This document shows, piece by piece, positions 32,706-44,329 of a DNA stretch of 64,000 bases. Position 1 is the first letter of the stretch, and each line of letters starts with the position of its first letter. This DNA is from Aselliscus stoliczkanus (lineage: Eukaryota; Chordata; Mammalia; Chiroptera; Hipposideridae). Where the stretch lies: positions 139,651,523 through 139,715,522 of the forward strand of contig CM066730.1 in NCBI GenBank assembly GCA_033961575.1. Reading direction: 5' to 3'. Made by a program: the position numbers and the translations under genes. The notes below the pieces were generated by a model. It had not been told where the DNA came from and made no database searches. It saw nothing but the letters and a program-made list of their open reading frames with translations.

Positions 32706-33035
32706 ATGTATAATGCAAGCCACACATATAATTTAAAATTTTCTAGTATTCACATTGAAAAAGTAAAAATAATCTAATTTAAATACTGTCTTCTACAATG
32801 TGATGGTTAAAATGAAATCTAGTCCTATAAAAACAATAAAATTGAGTTCCATGAAAAAATACTTAACACAACTTCCATTTTAAAATTTAAATTAAAATTA
32901 ATTAAAATAAAAAAATTTAAATTGAGTTTATCAGTTACGGTAGCTATATTTTAATTGTTCAATAGTCTCATTTTCCTAGTAGCTACCATATTGGATAGTG
33001 CAAACCTAGGTGCTATACTGCCATAGGTCATTACA
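32706..33035. other. No gene seen; A/T-rich
   Basis: 32740-32930 is dominated by AAATTT-like words, with no identified element. Confidence 0.4.
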
Positions 33036-33147
33036 TACATACATCTGTAATACTTAGTATTTATTACAAGACAGGTGCTGTTCTCATCTCTGGAGACAAA
33101 ATAGTAAACAAAACAGGCAAAATCACTGCTTTGTGAAGCTTTCATTA

Positions 33148-33469
33148 CAGTTGCTTCTTGAACAACATGGATTTGAACAGCAGATCCTCTTATCTTATGT
33201 GGGGACTTTTTTCAATATATACTGTGAATTTATTTTCATTTTCTTAGGATTTTCATAATAACATTTTCTTTTCTTTAGTTTACTTTGTTGTAAGAATACA
33301 GTATATAACATGTACCATATACAAAATATGTGTTAATTGACTGTTTATGTTAGCGATAAGGCTTCCAGTCAACAGTAGATAAGTTTTGGGGAAGTCAAAA
33401 GTTCTATGTGGATTTTTGACTCCCTGGGAATTCAGTACCCCAACCCCCATGATGTTCAAAGACCAACTG
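33148..33469 (+). mobile_element. Tigger-type (TcMar) MITE
   Basis: Begins 'cagttgcttcttgaacaaca' and ends with its inverted complement '...ttcaaagaccaactg'. Flanked by TA on both sides (33146-33147, 33470-33471), as expected for a TA-targeting element. Internal phrases 'ttgtaagaatacagtatata' and 'gttagcgataaggcttccag' match a common mammalian Tigger MITE. Non-coding. Confidence 0.88.
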
Positions 33470-33993
33470 TAGTATGGATGAGAGAGATAATAAATAAATA
33501 TTTAACTGAAAATCTATTTCAGGTAGCATTAAGTACCATGAAGAAGAACAAAGTGGCAGGCGCCATGGGCTGTACACTGCTCGACCCCAAGGAACATAGT
33601 TTACATTGACTATGATGTAAGTGCCATTCCCTGGAGTTTTTCAAAGTAGTAGCCCTGGATATGTGGGTTGAAATCTTATGTAGAGTTATCAGGGAAAGCT
33701 CTCCAATAATGGAGGATCATTTTACCAAAGTAAGAAGACAGTGAGGGAGCAAGCCATGCAAAATCTGAAAGAAGTGCTTTTCAATCCAGTGCAAAAGCCC
33801 TAACACAGGAAGGATACCTAGCATGTTGGAGGGACAGCAAAAGGAGCCAGTGTAGGAAGAACATTTTGAATAGACAAACATGTAGTAGGAGGTGAAGTCA
33901 GAGTCGTAGCCAGCAGCTGGACCAAGGGAGGCACTTGCTGGCCACACGGAGTTCTTTGGCTTTTATACTGAGTAAGATGGGAACCAATGACGT

Positions 33994-33995
<2 letters not shown>

Positions 33996-34026
<31 letters not shown>

Positions 34027-34080
34027 CTCTCTCTCTCTCTTTCTCCCTCTCTTCCTGTTTCTTCCTCTCCTCCTCTCTCA
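33996..34080. repeat. (TC)n microsatellite with diverged TTCC/CTCC tail
   Basis: About 28 pure bases, then interrupted pyrimidine-only sequence on this strand. Confidence 0.93.
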
Positions 34081-34545
34081 ATTGTTTTAAAGTATTAGCC
34101 TCACTGCTTCATGGAGACTAGACTGAAGGGAGATGATAAGTTGTAGGAATCCAGTGCCTATACTATTAAAATAATCAAGATAAAAGACAGTGGTTGTTCA
34201 GAGTAGGGTCACAGCAGGAGAAATGGTGAGTGTTGAATTCTGAATATATTTTGAAGGTAGGGCCAATAGGATATGCTGATGGATGAGATGTGGGATGAGA
34301 GAAATAAATGAGAAGCGTCAAAGATGACTCCAAAGATTTTAGCCTGAGTGACTTGTGGAATGCAGTAGCCATTTTCTGACGGGGGAGATTTCAGGAAAAC
34401 AGGGTTTTTATTGGGGGTCAACCCAAATCAAGACTTTTCTTTGACATTTAAACTTGTATATGACTATTAAGTCAGTGGAATGTTGGGTCTGAAGTTAAAG
34501 TGACATATCCAGGCTGAAGATAAAACCCCAGAAATTATCATTATA

Positions 34546-34925
34546 TAAAATGGTATTTATGGTCACAAGACTGGTGTAAATAACCTAACGGGCAAGGATA
34601 GTTAGCAATGAAAAAAGGCCAGTGCATGGAGCCTCTGCATCACTAACATTTAGAAGTACAGACCCTAAGGAAAGATCAGCAAAGTGGTGTGAAGGAGTGA
34701 CAGGAGAAAGTGCTAATCCAGAGGCCAAGCGGTAAAGTAAGAGCTTTATTTAAGGGTATACCTGGGACTGGAGCCCAGGGAGTTTTATTCCAACACCCAC
34801 AATTTACACTGCTCTGCACTGGGGGTTCCCCCCCTAGAACTAAGGCAACGACTAGGCCTTGGCCAGTCTTGTTCACAGCTGTAGCCTGCTGCTCAGCACA
34901 ATGCTGAGTACTCAGTAGATATTTA
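34546..34925. other. No gene seen
   Basis: Unassigned. Overlapping short open frames on both strands at 34676-34933 lack domains. Confidence 0.4.
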
Positions 34926-35030
34926 CTGAACAAATGACACTTATTGCATAGATCAGGAAACTGAGCCCCAAGGAGATTGACAATGACTTAGTGACAAGTG
35001 CCATTAGGACTCATATGTGCTAGTTTTGCA
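34926..35030 (-). mobile_element. MIR fragment, antisense
   Basis: 'catagatcaggaaactgagc' and 'gacaatgacttagtgacaag' correspond to antisense MIR core. Confidence 0.5.
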
Positions 35031-35619
35031 AATCAGCCACCATCTTTCTCTCCCAGTTTCTGTTGTCCCACCAACAAGCATCCAAGCCAAGGGCTTTTTC
35101 TTAGGAAGCTCAGTGGCCATTTCTAACTGTTTTGGTCCCATACTCATGGCCCCAACTTGTTTTACAAATCTAAACTAGTTGAGAGAAGAACAATGATGGA
35201 TTATATTATGCCTGCCTGCTTTGATATTCGATTTTAATGTCTTTTCTGTTCATTATGGTCACCCTCCTCCTTTTTTTCCCTAAGCACACATTTAAAAGAT
35301 AAAGAAACATAATTTATCTTCCTATTTCCTTGCATGGTTTTCTACAGCTGAATATGCTCCCCATAAAATTGATTTAATATACCTACCAGATTTTAAATTG
35401 ATTGCAAACTACCTTTAACTTCTATTGCTTTGTTTTTCCTCCAGCAACTTTCTTAACTTAGAGAGCGGGCAAATATGTCTCTAGCTCTCTCTTCTTTGAA
35501 GGATATGTCCTCTAGACTTTCCTACAGGCACAAGAAGATCAAAAATGTTTCTATTTTTGTTTTATAGAGGGGGTTTTCTGCATTATAAAACTAACCCATA
35601 CTCATTAAAAGAAATTTGA
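35031..35619. other. No gene seen
   Basis: Unassigned, T-rich. Confidence 0.4.
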
Positions 35620-35744
35620 AACACACACACTCAGGCACACACACACTCAAATTCACTCAGGCACACACACACTCACACACACTCACACACTTACTCACAC
35701 ACACTCACACACTCACTCATACACTCACACACTCACACACACAC
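35620..35744. repeat. Imperfect CA/CACT minisatellite-like array
   Basis: Alternating ACAC and ACTC blocks with two copies of 'tcaggcacacacacactca', about 125 bases overall. Confidence 0.9.
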
Positions 35745-35799
35745 TAAGGAAAAGAAAACAGACAGAAGGAAAAACTCAGTTCTGCAGCCCAAAGATAGA

Positions 35800-36595
35800 A
35801 CTTTTAAAAATTCCTGGTGTAACATTTTTAAAAATTCTTGGTGTATTTTTTTGCACGTTTTATTTCTGTACATGAATGAGTATGTGAGTGTGTGTATGTG
35901 TGTGTATGTGTGTGTGTAAGTGTAAGTGTACACACACTTTTACTGTGTCATGCTTTTTCACTTAAAAAAACATATGCATATATTTTTCTTTTGCTATGCA
36001 GCATTCTTAATATTGCTTTAGTAGCTATATGCTATTCGGTAATGAAAATGTCACTCTCTCACACAGATAGGCATTTGTTTCCAATTATCCTGCCATAAAT
36101 AATGCTACTCTGAACATTTTTGTTCATAGTATAGATTCTGTGTTTAGAGTGATTTCTAAATCATTCCTAAAAGTAGGATCATTCCCAAATTCCCAAAAGT
36201 AAAATCATTCATTTAGTCAAAGATTACAAATATTTAAGGTAGCTGATAAACATTGTTTATGTATTTTACAAAAAAAATATTGTGCAGTTTTAAACTTCTA
36301 CCTATAATGTATGCAAGAATCTATTTGTCTCCCTATTAATGCTGATTATTAAATAGTTGTCTCTTTTTATTTAAACTATGCTAATTTAATAGGTTTTAAA
36401 AAAACACCAAATTTTACTAATTTGCATGTATTTGATTGCTTCTACACTTGAATATTTCCACATACCTGTTTGTTCATTGTATTAATTATTTTTCATGTCC
36501 TTCCCTCATTTATCTATTAGGATATCAAAAGATTCTTCTTGTCAATTTGCTTAACTTTTTGTAGAATAAACATATGGCATTTGTCAAATATTTCT
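35800..36595 (-). mobile_element. Old L1 (L1ME-like) 3' region, antisense
   Basis: 'gctatgcagcattcttaata', 'ccaattatcctgccataaat' and 'aatgctactctgaacatttt' are the antisense counterparts of L1 3' text ('tggctgcataatattccat', 'cactattataaataatgctg'). A TG/CA simple run at 35886-35937 lies inside. No ORF2 fragment remains. Confidence 0.65.
35886..35937. repeat. TG-rich run ending in CA
   Basis: Imperfect (TG)n with 'taagtgtaagtgtacacaca' at the end, so the two arms can pair. Confidence 0.85.
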
Positions 36596-36739
36596 ATGCA
36601 AATATATTTTTTTCCCACAGAGTTGTTTGTATTTTCAAAGTGTTATTAGCATGGATTTTAATATAAATTTGAGAGGGGCAGTACCTTCTAAAAAAAATAT
36701 TTATGGTAGAAATTTTAAGGAAGGCAAATAAACAAACAA
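36596..36739. other. Unassigned A/T-rich spacer
   Basis: Lies between two antisense L1 3' ends. Confidence 0.4.
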
Positions 36740-37175
36740 AAAAAGAATGTAAAATTCTCTCACATTCATAATAATTATTCATAACATTTGGAGCATTTTC
36801 TTTCATCTTTCCTTATACACTTACATACTTTTTTCAAAAGTAGACTCATATCACACATTTCATTGTCCTATTTTTTTCACTTAGAATGTTCAGAATTTAT
36901 TTTAATGGCATTAAATATTTTTCATTATCCTTTCAATGGCTTCATAATATGGATAGATAAAATGTATTTATCCAGACCACTGTTGTTGAATCTCTTTATT
37001 TCTAATGTTTCACTGTTATAAAGATACATGGACATCTTTATGGCAGAATCTTTGGGCATATTCATAATTATTTACTTAGAATGAATTTCTGAAAGTGGAT
37101 CATGGGTTTAACCAAATTTTAAGGCTTTTGTTCTGCTGCCCACATTGTCCTTCAAACCTGTGTCTGAATTTGTGG
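36740..37175 (-). mobile_element. Second old L1 3' region, antisense
   Basis: Repeats the same landmarks as the copy at 35800: 'caatggcttcataatatgga', 'gtttcactgttataaagata', 'gaatgaatttctgaaagtgg' and 'cccacattgtccttcaaac'. It is a separate insertion or a duplicated fragment of the same subfamily. Confidence 0.65.
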
Positions 37176-38178
37176 CATGGGATTTATTTTGGCTTAAAGT
37201 TATAAATGTTTGTATAGTACTTGAAATAATTTAAAAGGAGCAATTTATCTAGCTATACATGTGTTGGAGAAGAAAAGATAAATATATCTACAATGTGCCA
37301 GGAGCCCAAATTTCCGGAGCAGATAGCTCAGGATTTATAAGTCGTAGAGTGAGTTCAATACATATGTATGGCTTCTTTCCTAATACATTAGAGAAAATTT
37401 ATTTTTAAACAATCAACTCTTTGCTTTGTCTACATCAACATGTCTTTGCTCCCATAAAACCATATTTTGCAGCTCAACTGAAAGTGGGGAGGTCGTGGCT
37501 GAGAGGACTAATAATGCTGATACCAAGCCCTTGCTGACATTCATTCTTTCACATAAGCCCAGAACAGCCTCATGTTTTGGAAGTGAAAACTGAGCATCTG
37601 AATATTTGAAGGGCTTGTTCTCATTCACACAGAAGAAGTTGCAGACGTAATATGCATCTCACTCCAAAGGAGCACAGTTTTCATTGCTCTCTGTTGTCTC
37701 CTCATGGACTTGAAGACTTCAGCATGGATTTTATTTCTACCCCCACCCTTATCTTATCAACTAACACTTGCATTTACATTTATATTAAAAATTGACCTTT
37801 GAGAATTGAACACACATTCTGGTTGCAGCCTTTGATCTCTCTCAGCTCTGATTTATTTTAATTAGCCATTTAAAAATTGCACATAGCACCCCAACAAAGA
37901 AAAATTTTAAATTAATGAGGATTAATCATGTGCATACTGTAAAATAATATAAATTGGGCCCAGCAATAGTTGAGATATGTCTTCATATGCCTTTTATTCA
38001 ACATTCGAACAATTGGTTTTGGTTTTTTTAAAACTGTCTGATAAAAAATATTGGGGGAGGAAGATATTCAACTGTCCTTACTGTAGATGATTTAAAATAT
38101 GTAATGAACACAGTAGGCTATTGTACAATGTAGCAAGTATAAAAATATATGAGTCATAAATGTTCAGGCTACTGATGT
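37176..38178. other. No gene seen
   Basis: AT-rich, unassigned. 37490-37640 faintly recalls antisense MIR text. A 71-codon open frame on the minus strand at 37413-37628 has no domain. Confidence 0.4.
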
Positions 38179-38179
38179 G

Positions 38180-38350
38180 TAGTAGAAAAAGTTGATGATC
38201 TGAGGTCTGAAATCTTTTGAATCCCATCTTGACCTCTTATTAATGTCTTACTTTGTACAAGCCCCTTCTTATCTCTGAGCTTCCATTTATACCTTTAGAG
38301 ATAATGATCTTTTTTTCAAATGCGTAGGAGGGTTGAAGTCAATATCAATA
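38180..38350 (+). mobile_element. MIR SINE, divergent
   Basis: 'ttttgaatcccatcttgacc', 'ctttgtacaagccccttctt' and 'atctctgagcttccatttat' in MIR order. Confidence 0.55.
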
Positions 38351-38449
38351 CGGTAGTTCACATTGCAAAGTGATGTTAAACTATTGGCAGCAGAAAAACA
38401 ATATAATGGTCAAGAATGAATATCAAATGTTTTCTCCCCAGCCTTGCAT

Positions 38450-38725
38450 TACCTGAAGATTATTTGTACACATACCATATTCTTTGACCCCTGAGTGCAA
38501 TCACGTGAGCTCATCTCTCCATCTTGCCTGCACCATTCCCTTTACCAACTGGACTGCATTGCCATCTAAACTATCAAAAACAGCTCAAGAGTCACTCCCT
38601 TGTGAAGCCATCTCTGTCCTTCTGTCCTGGATCTGCCACCTCACTTTCTATGGTCCTTCCACTGAGCTTCCACAGTACTTCGTACATGGTTCTAAAAGGG
38701 GTTGTCTCACTGCCCTGCATGTTTG
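38450..38725 (+). mobile_element. L2 3' region
   Basis: 'tcactcccttgtgaagccat', 'ccacagtacttcgtacatgg' and neighbouring pyrimidine-rich text match sense L2. The overlapping open frames (38484-38745) are repeat-derived. Confidence 0.5.
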
Positions 38726-39185
38726 CATACCAAACTAATAAGTGATGCAACAATTTCTAAAGAGAGCTTTGTGAGCTAACAGATCTGTTTCCCTTTAACT
38801 GAAAAAATGTGGGAAAGGTGAGAGCACTAAAAAAGAAAAGAAAAAAAGCTTTGAGAAGCCAGAAATCTCACTGACTCCCTAGTTGAGAGACTACCTATTC
38901 TCCAAACCTCAGGGCATTTCATTTTTATAATCACTTTTAAGTCCCATCATTCCTTCCATTCCTGAAGCTAAAACTCACCAGGACCTTTTCTTTGGCTACT
39001 ACCCTCCATCAGAAGCCACTGTACTTTGTGCGAGTGAGTTAAGAGGCAAACCAGGGGCTGCACAGAAGACATTTTAAGACCCTTTGGGGAAAACCATTAT
39101 CCTGAGAAGCTGCAGCATTTTCTCTCTGGGGATAATTCTAAAGAAAGGTTCACTATATATGGGGTGAAAGCAGGCGGTAGAGGGT
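38726..39185. other. No gene seen
   Basis: Unassigned. A/G-rich run at 38830-38850. Confidence 0.4.
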
Positions 39186-39189
39186 CAGA

Positions 39190-39350
39190 AAAGTCATGCA
39201 AGATAGATTATCCTCGTTTTATAGGTAAGGAAACGGAGGCTTATTGGAGTTCAGTACCATGGCCAAGGTTACAGAGGGAAGGCATCATCTGACTGTATTT
39301 CCTCTGGCTCCAAAACGTGTGCCCTTTCCACTCCACCACAGTTCCTTCCT
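39190..39350 (-). mobile_element. MIR SINE, antisense
   Basis: 'atcctcgttttataggtaag', 'gtaccatggccaaggttaca' and 'ctccaaaacgtgtgcccttt' are antisense core through head. The antisense head end 'ccactccacca' is visible. Confidence 0.75.
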
Positions 39351-40478
39351 CTGGCCCTGTAGCAGCCCACCTTGTCTTCACTGACTTTTGCGGACACAAT
39401 CTCCCCTTACAGGGACACCTTTAGACAGCTTTCTTTACTCACACCTGATTTTTGTCTAGACTATCCAAGTCCAGAAGTCTCATCATGAACAATGATTTCT
39501 CTCCAAGCTTTTTATTCTATACAAATTTACTATCTTTATTGCCAGTTGACTTTCCAAGGAAGCCGATCGATGTTCAAACAGATTTTCATGAAGGAAATTT
39601 ACTGGAAAGTGAAGGAATCAGAATTAGTCAGAGTGGGGAGCTAAAGAATGACATAGTCACAACAAAGACCTCGGCCACTTCCATAGGAAGCTCTGCAGCT
39701 GGGAGGGCCCTGCAGTGTGGTACCATACAGATGCAAGGAGGCCAGGCTTTTATAACTGCCCCCTCATGGCCAGTCATTGGATGCAGGCTGTCCCTCAGGA
39801 GAAGAGGCCATCTTTGATCTTCAGCCAAGGGGAGTAGGGAAAGCAGATACTCAGCTACAGGCTGTCAGAGGTCCACACTCCCAGGCTCTGGGGAGTGAGG
39901 ACTTCCATCCTAAAGGGGGAACCTAGATGCTCATCATGTCCTTTGATGCCTGGGAGCAGCCACCTAGCTGGCTCTCCATTTCTACTGCACTATTCCTTTT
40001 ACCATCTGCATTTGTGTGAATGATATACTCAAAGGGCAATGCACAGGGCCCACCACACACTCTCAAGAGTCCAGTGAGCTGCCAGGCAGGAAGCAACCTG
40101 CCCCAGAGTCTCAATGAGAGGAAGGACATTCAAGCACATCTTGGTGAAAAGCCTCAATCTAGGGCACTGGAAATCTAGTGTTGCTGTTCTCCATGTGGAT
40201 TTGACCACATTTTGCTTACTCTCTGGTCTTCTGTTCTTGGAGTTGATATATGAATGTCGTTAGCACAGTTTTGGGTATGTTATATGCCCTCAATGAAGGC
40301 AAGCTCAGTCCCCTTTTCTTCCCTTCATTTATAAGGTGAATGTTGGGTTTGATGCTATCTAAGATCTCTTCAAGTTTTTAATTCCATACTGGAATATTAC
40401 AATGGATTCTCAGATTTTATTGATTTTCATTATGAATGATTTATTGACTAAGTTCATAATAACCCAGGTTTGTTTTTC
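39351..40478. other. No gene seen; probable unassigned old repeat at 39580-40130
   Basis: 39580-40130 has the even, medium-GC texture of an LTR-like or other interspersed repeat and carries a 121-codon open frame (39452-39817) without a domain. I cannot name the family. Confidence 0.35.
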
Positions 40479-40479
40479 A

Positions 40480-40690
40480 TTTAATTCCCACAATCATGAA
40501 ATGCCATAGCTGGAATATACCTCAGAAATAGTCAAACTCCCTTATTTTACTCACAAATAAACAAGTTAATTGGTGGGGGTAGGGGAGGAAATGGACTTAT
40601 TCAAGGTCACGCTGCAAAGTAATGACAGGGGAGAGAACACCATCCATGTTTTCTGACCGCAAGGCTCACTGCCCAGTCCTTCCCCACCCC
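40480..40690 (-). mobile_element. Ancient SINE-like repeat, antisense
   Basis: 'gaaatgccatagctggaata', 'cttattttactcacaaataa' and 'attcaaggtcacgctgcaaa' follow the antisense order of MIR-class repeats, with the same extra leader as at 6560. Confidence 0.5.
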
Positions 40691-41450
40691 TATGCTGCTG
40701 GTACATTCCAGCCTGGAAGACAGCATGGTTTGCCTTTCTTGTGTTAATATTATTCTAGCATGCAATGTCTGTGTTTAAGGCAATGACCTGAGAAATACTT
40801 TTATTTCCAGTGATGCACTTATTTTGCAGGGTTTATTAATTTTATTTATGTATTTGGTCTCTCAAATGAAATAATAAACTAATTAGTGGGACAATTTACT
40901 GGCGTGCTCCACCAAGGATGTTTTACAGCCTCAGTGCACGTTTGTCTAACTGTGGTGTCAGCAGACCTACTCTCTGCCCAGCTGCCCTTAACGTCAGCCA
41001 TTAGACACACATGGCAGGCAGTCCCGTGCTGGATACTTAGACCTGCTGGGGGCATCCAGAGGGCAAAGGAATTTTTACCCAGGAGCCTCCCCAAAATTCA
41101 TTCAAGAGACAGGCTGCTTCATTTGGCTTAAAAGGGCAAGCGTGGGGCTCCCAGAGAACAGAACTGGGCCAGTGCATTACCTGGAGTACCCAGAATGAGA
41201 ATTTCCAGAGAATGAAGGAAAGCTCTGTGTATACAAGCACTGAAAGTCACGGCTGAGGAGGTCCATAGTCCATCAAGTCCAAGAGCAAAGCAAGGAGCAG
41301 AACAAAGAGATTTATATAAAGACAATAGATTTGGGAACATTCCAAGATGCAGGAACCAGGGTGGGAGAGATGCTAGAAGACCCAGAATAATTGGAATAAA
41401 TACATTAATGAATAAATACATACCAGAACAGGTTTTTTGTTTTTGTTTTT
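40691..41450. other. No gene seen
   Basis: Unassigned. 40880-41130 has open frames on both strands but no splice sites or domains. Confidence 0.4.
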
Positions 41451-41454
41451 TAAA

Positions 41455-41690
41455 CTGGCTTTGAAATTGAAGCCTCTCCAGGGTGGCCCCTATTTGTGCT
41501 CTGTCTTAATAGCTAGTACTTTTCTCTGTCTTAGAACAAATCACAATCTATTGCCATTGTTCACTTGTCTGTCCCCATTGGGTTGTAATCGCCATTATAT
41601 CCCCAGGTCCTACAACTGTGTCTGAAATGTACCAGGGATCAAACATTTGTTGAATGAAAGGATGGATGGCTGGTTGGATGGATGAATCGG
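41455..41690 (+). mobile_element. L2 3' end
   Basis: 'tcacttgtctgtccccattg', 'tatatccccaggtcctacaa', 'aaacatttgttgaatgaaag' followed by a short GGAT-rich terminus, as sense L2 ends. Confidence 0.75.
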
Positions 41691-42575
41691 TCTGTTAAAG
41701 GTACTGAGGGTCCAAGACCTATGAATTATATTATATTCATCAGCCATCTCTGATGTAATAAGCAGAACTCAAACAGAGATAACCTTTTCTAATTATTTAT
41801 ATTTATTATAGTATTACCCAATATAGCAAAGAACTATCCTCTCCTGACTAAAGCTTCGTTCTTATCACTACACACATAAACATACTCATTCGGGGTAGAG
41901 ATAACAGATCATACTATCGTAACCTTTAGGTGGTGCCTCTGCTGGTCCCCTGGTTGCCCTGTGGATATGCATGTTGTCACTGCCCTAGCTGCTCCTACGC
42001 TGCTTCTGGAGGTTGGATCCAGCATGAGGGTTCTTGTCAGAACAAGTTACAAACCCATAGCCAGGGACTGACTGAAGCATTAGCAGAGGAGAGGGTCACC
42101 AAATGCCTGTAGAGGGAGACGTACAAGCTCAGGATCCTCACACTCTGTAGAGGACAACTGTGATTGGCTCTCCCAGGGGTGTTTCTACTCACACCTTTGC
42201 TATGATTGGATGTATGCAAATTAGCAAACCCTGATGTGTGGATCCTAGATATCATTAGTGTACATGCTGGTTCGGCTACCCCCATCCAACTAGCCACAGC
42301 GTTTGGGGGGATATGCAAATGTGGTAACTTGACATGTTGGTGCTGTTTACCTGTGGTGACTCTCAATAGGACACAGGAAGCCCTTGTGTGTTGGTGATGA
42401 CAAAGAGGCCAGAACTGGAACTTCTGGTCCTAATTCATATATTTGTCTTCTATATGCTCAGCCAGAACAGGCCCCCTAGAGAATGAGGCTCTAGACCCTG
42501 GCAGGCACTAGGACATAGGCATGGCTTGGAGACCTTTGGCAAATACCTGGAATTGTTAGTATAATATGCCTAATT
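41691..42575. other. No gene seen; octamer and CCAAT-like motif cluster
   Basis: 42160-42320 contains two exact ATGCAAAT octamers (42214-42221, 42313-42320) and two ATTGG boxes (42163-42167, 42205-42209). It may be a decayed LTR or an enhancer-like patch; the element is not identified. Confidence 0.35.
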
Positions 42576-42579
42576 ATAA

Positions 42580-42755
42580 GGCCTGCCATTTATTCCATCA
42601 CTGCCACTTATCAGTTACTATTCTAAGTACTTTCAATATAGTACTTCATGGTTACAGCAAGCCTGCAATTACATATTATTATCCCATTTTAAAGTGAGGA
42701 AACTGAGGTTCCGAAATGTGAAATACATTATCCAGGGTCATATAGAGCCCACTGT
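42580..42755 (-). mobile_element. MIR SINE, antisense
   Basis: 'cagttactattctaagtact', 'attattatcccattttaaag', 'tgaggaaactgaggttccga' and 'tatccagggtcatatagagc'. Confidence 0.8.
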
Positions 42756-43080
42756 GTTATGAAGAAAACATACTAAATTTCATACAGAGTACTGGTGATC
42801 ACTGACAAAGATGTGAAAATCGGGGTAAAATAAACTTTAAAAAAACAATTGTCCATTGGCTTGTTTACTCTATGAATTGGAGAAGGGGAGCAAAACCAGG
42901 ACTTAATCAGTTTTAACCATATACCACCTACACCCAAGTGGTAAAACACCAACATTTTGGAGGAGTTGTGTTTGAGAACTCTGGGATTATTCCCTGATCT
43001 ATAGACGTATAAACTTTTTTAGACTTCCATACTATTCAGCTGACAAATGGCAGTATTTTTTCTGGTCCAAGACCTGTGTC
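42756..43080. other. No gene seen
   Basis: Unassigned AT-rich DNA. Confidence 0.4.
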
Positions 43081-43084
43081 ATGA

Positions 43085-43552
43085 GTCAGGAAATAGTCAA
43101 GAATCAGACAGAAAGCCTACGTGCCCAAGGAGTATACAGTGTCCATTGCAGCACTCTTTGTATCAGCACAATTTGGAAACAGCCCAAATATCCATTAATA
43201 TGGATGATTAAGTCAGAATATAAACATGACAAAATACTATCTAAATGCTAAAATGAAAGCACTAAAGCTAATTCTATCAAAGTGGCAAAATCTTTAAAAC
43301 GTATTTAACAAAATAAGCAGGCTCCAGATGGATGCCTACAGTGGGATACTCCAAGTCTTACAGTATGCAAAACAGTCTTACAGTATGCAAAACAGCTTTA
43401 GGGTATGCAAAACTGTGCTCTATATTGTTTATGGATAAAACATGTATTAGAAGCAGAAAAAGCATGCATGAAATTTTAGGAGAGTAGGTATCTTTGTGGA
43501 ATTAGGGAGGCATTTACAGGAGAGTTTGCTTTTATCTAAAGTATTATTATTA

Positions 43553-43587
<35 letters not shown>

Positions 43588-43720
43588 TTTAAGGAACGGT
43601 CTGTAGCAAATATAGCAGATGTTCTTATGTGGCCAGGATGGGGGGCAGTACATAGGGTTTTTGTTATAATTATGCCTATACTCAACTTCATGCTTGAAAT
43701 ATTTAATAAGAAAAGAAATA
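43085..43720 (+). mobile_element. Old L1 3' end (sense)
   Basis: 'ttgcagcactctttgtatca', 'caatttggaaacagcccaaa' and 'tatccattaatatggatgat' are the end of L1 ORF2/3' UTR in sense, followed by decayed 3' UTR. Contains a triplicated 20-base unit (43354-43413) and an (ATT)n tract (43542-43590). Confidence 0.7.
43542..43590. repeat. (ATT)n microsatellite
   Basis: About fifteen trinucleotide units with one interruption. Confidence 0.95.
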
Positions 43721-43869
43721 AGAGGGTACTTAAGTGTGACTAGGAGGGAATAAGTTCAAGCCATAGCATAGCAAATAATATGTGTGACATAGCAAAACTG
43801 TAAACTGCATTTTGTGGTGAGTCCAAGGCTGGCTGCAAACCTAGACCCAGTGCATTCTTTTCATAACAA

Positions 43870-43990
43870 TTAATAAGGTTAGGATTTGAAACCAGACATT
43901 CTAGGTTTAAATAGTGACTCAGGCACTTAATAGTTGTTTAAAATTGGGCATCAATGTCCTCATTTTTAAAGTGGAAAAATGAGACAAAAT
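43870..43990 (+). mobile_element. MIR fragment
   Basis: 'ttctaggtttaaatagtgac', 'caggcacttaatagttgttt' and 'gtcctcatttttaaagtgg' in MIR order. Confidence 0.6.
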
Positions 43991-44325
43991 TGAGAAGAAA
44001 ACATCAACAAAACCAAGAGTTGGGGTTTTTTTTTAAAACAACAAAATTTATAAAACTTTAGCTTGATCAACTAAGAGAAAAGAAAGATGACTCAAATCAC
44101 TAAAATCAGAAATGGAGGAGGAGACATTACTATAGGTATTGCAGAAATAAAAGCAATTATATAAAGTGGAAAAGTAGTACCCCCTCATAACATGAGGTTG
44201 AAATGAGATAATATATGTACAGTGTTTATCATACTTCATGACACATAATAAAAAGGGAGGCTTGTTATATCCAGGTCTTGATGTAAACAGACATGAGCTT
44301 GAAGCCTGGTTTGAAATCCATGCTT
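43991..44325. other. No gene seen
   Basis: A-rich, unassigned. Confidence 0.4.
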
Positions 44326-44329
44326 TCTC

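Larger units (their letters stand above)
33040..34545 (-). mobile_element. Long ancient L2-class repeat, antisense, with nested Tigger
   Basis: Starts with antisense L2 3' text ('aagacaggtgctgttctcat', 'ttgtgaagctttcattacag'), is interrupted by a Tigger MITE, resumes 'agagataataaataaatatt', then continues with 'tagagttatcagggaaagct', 'caaaagccctaacacaggaa', 'gttctttggcttttatactg', 'gtagggccaataggatatgc' and 'caaagatgactccaaagatt'. It also hosts the CT microsatellite at 33996-34080. I call it L2-class from the 3' end. No coding capacity on either strand. Confidence 0.5.

Noticed and set aside
35620..35744. CRISPR-like or structured repeat array
   Set aside because: Units are short, variable CA/CACT blocks without spacers; it is simple sequence in a mammalian genome.
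39215..39235. Second recursive-splice-like site ('tttatag|gtaagg')
   Set aside because: It falls in the antisense MIR core (normally 'ttacagatgaggaa') and arises from point changes there; the tract before it is short.
39452..39817. 121-codon plus-strand open frame
   Set aside because: No domain, no flanking splice sites; partly within what looks like an old repeat.
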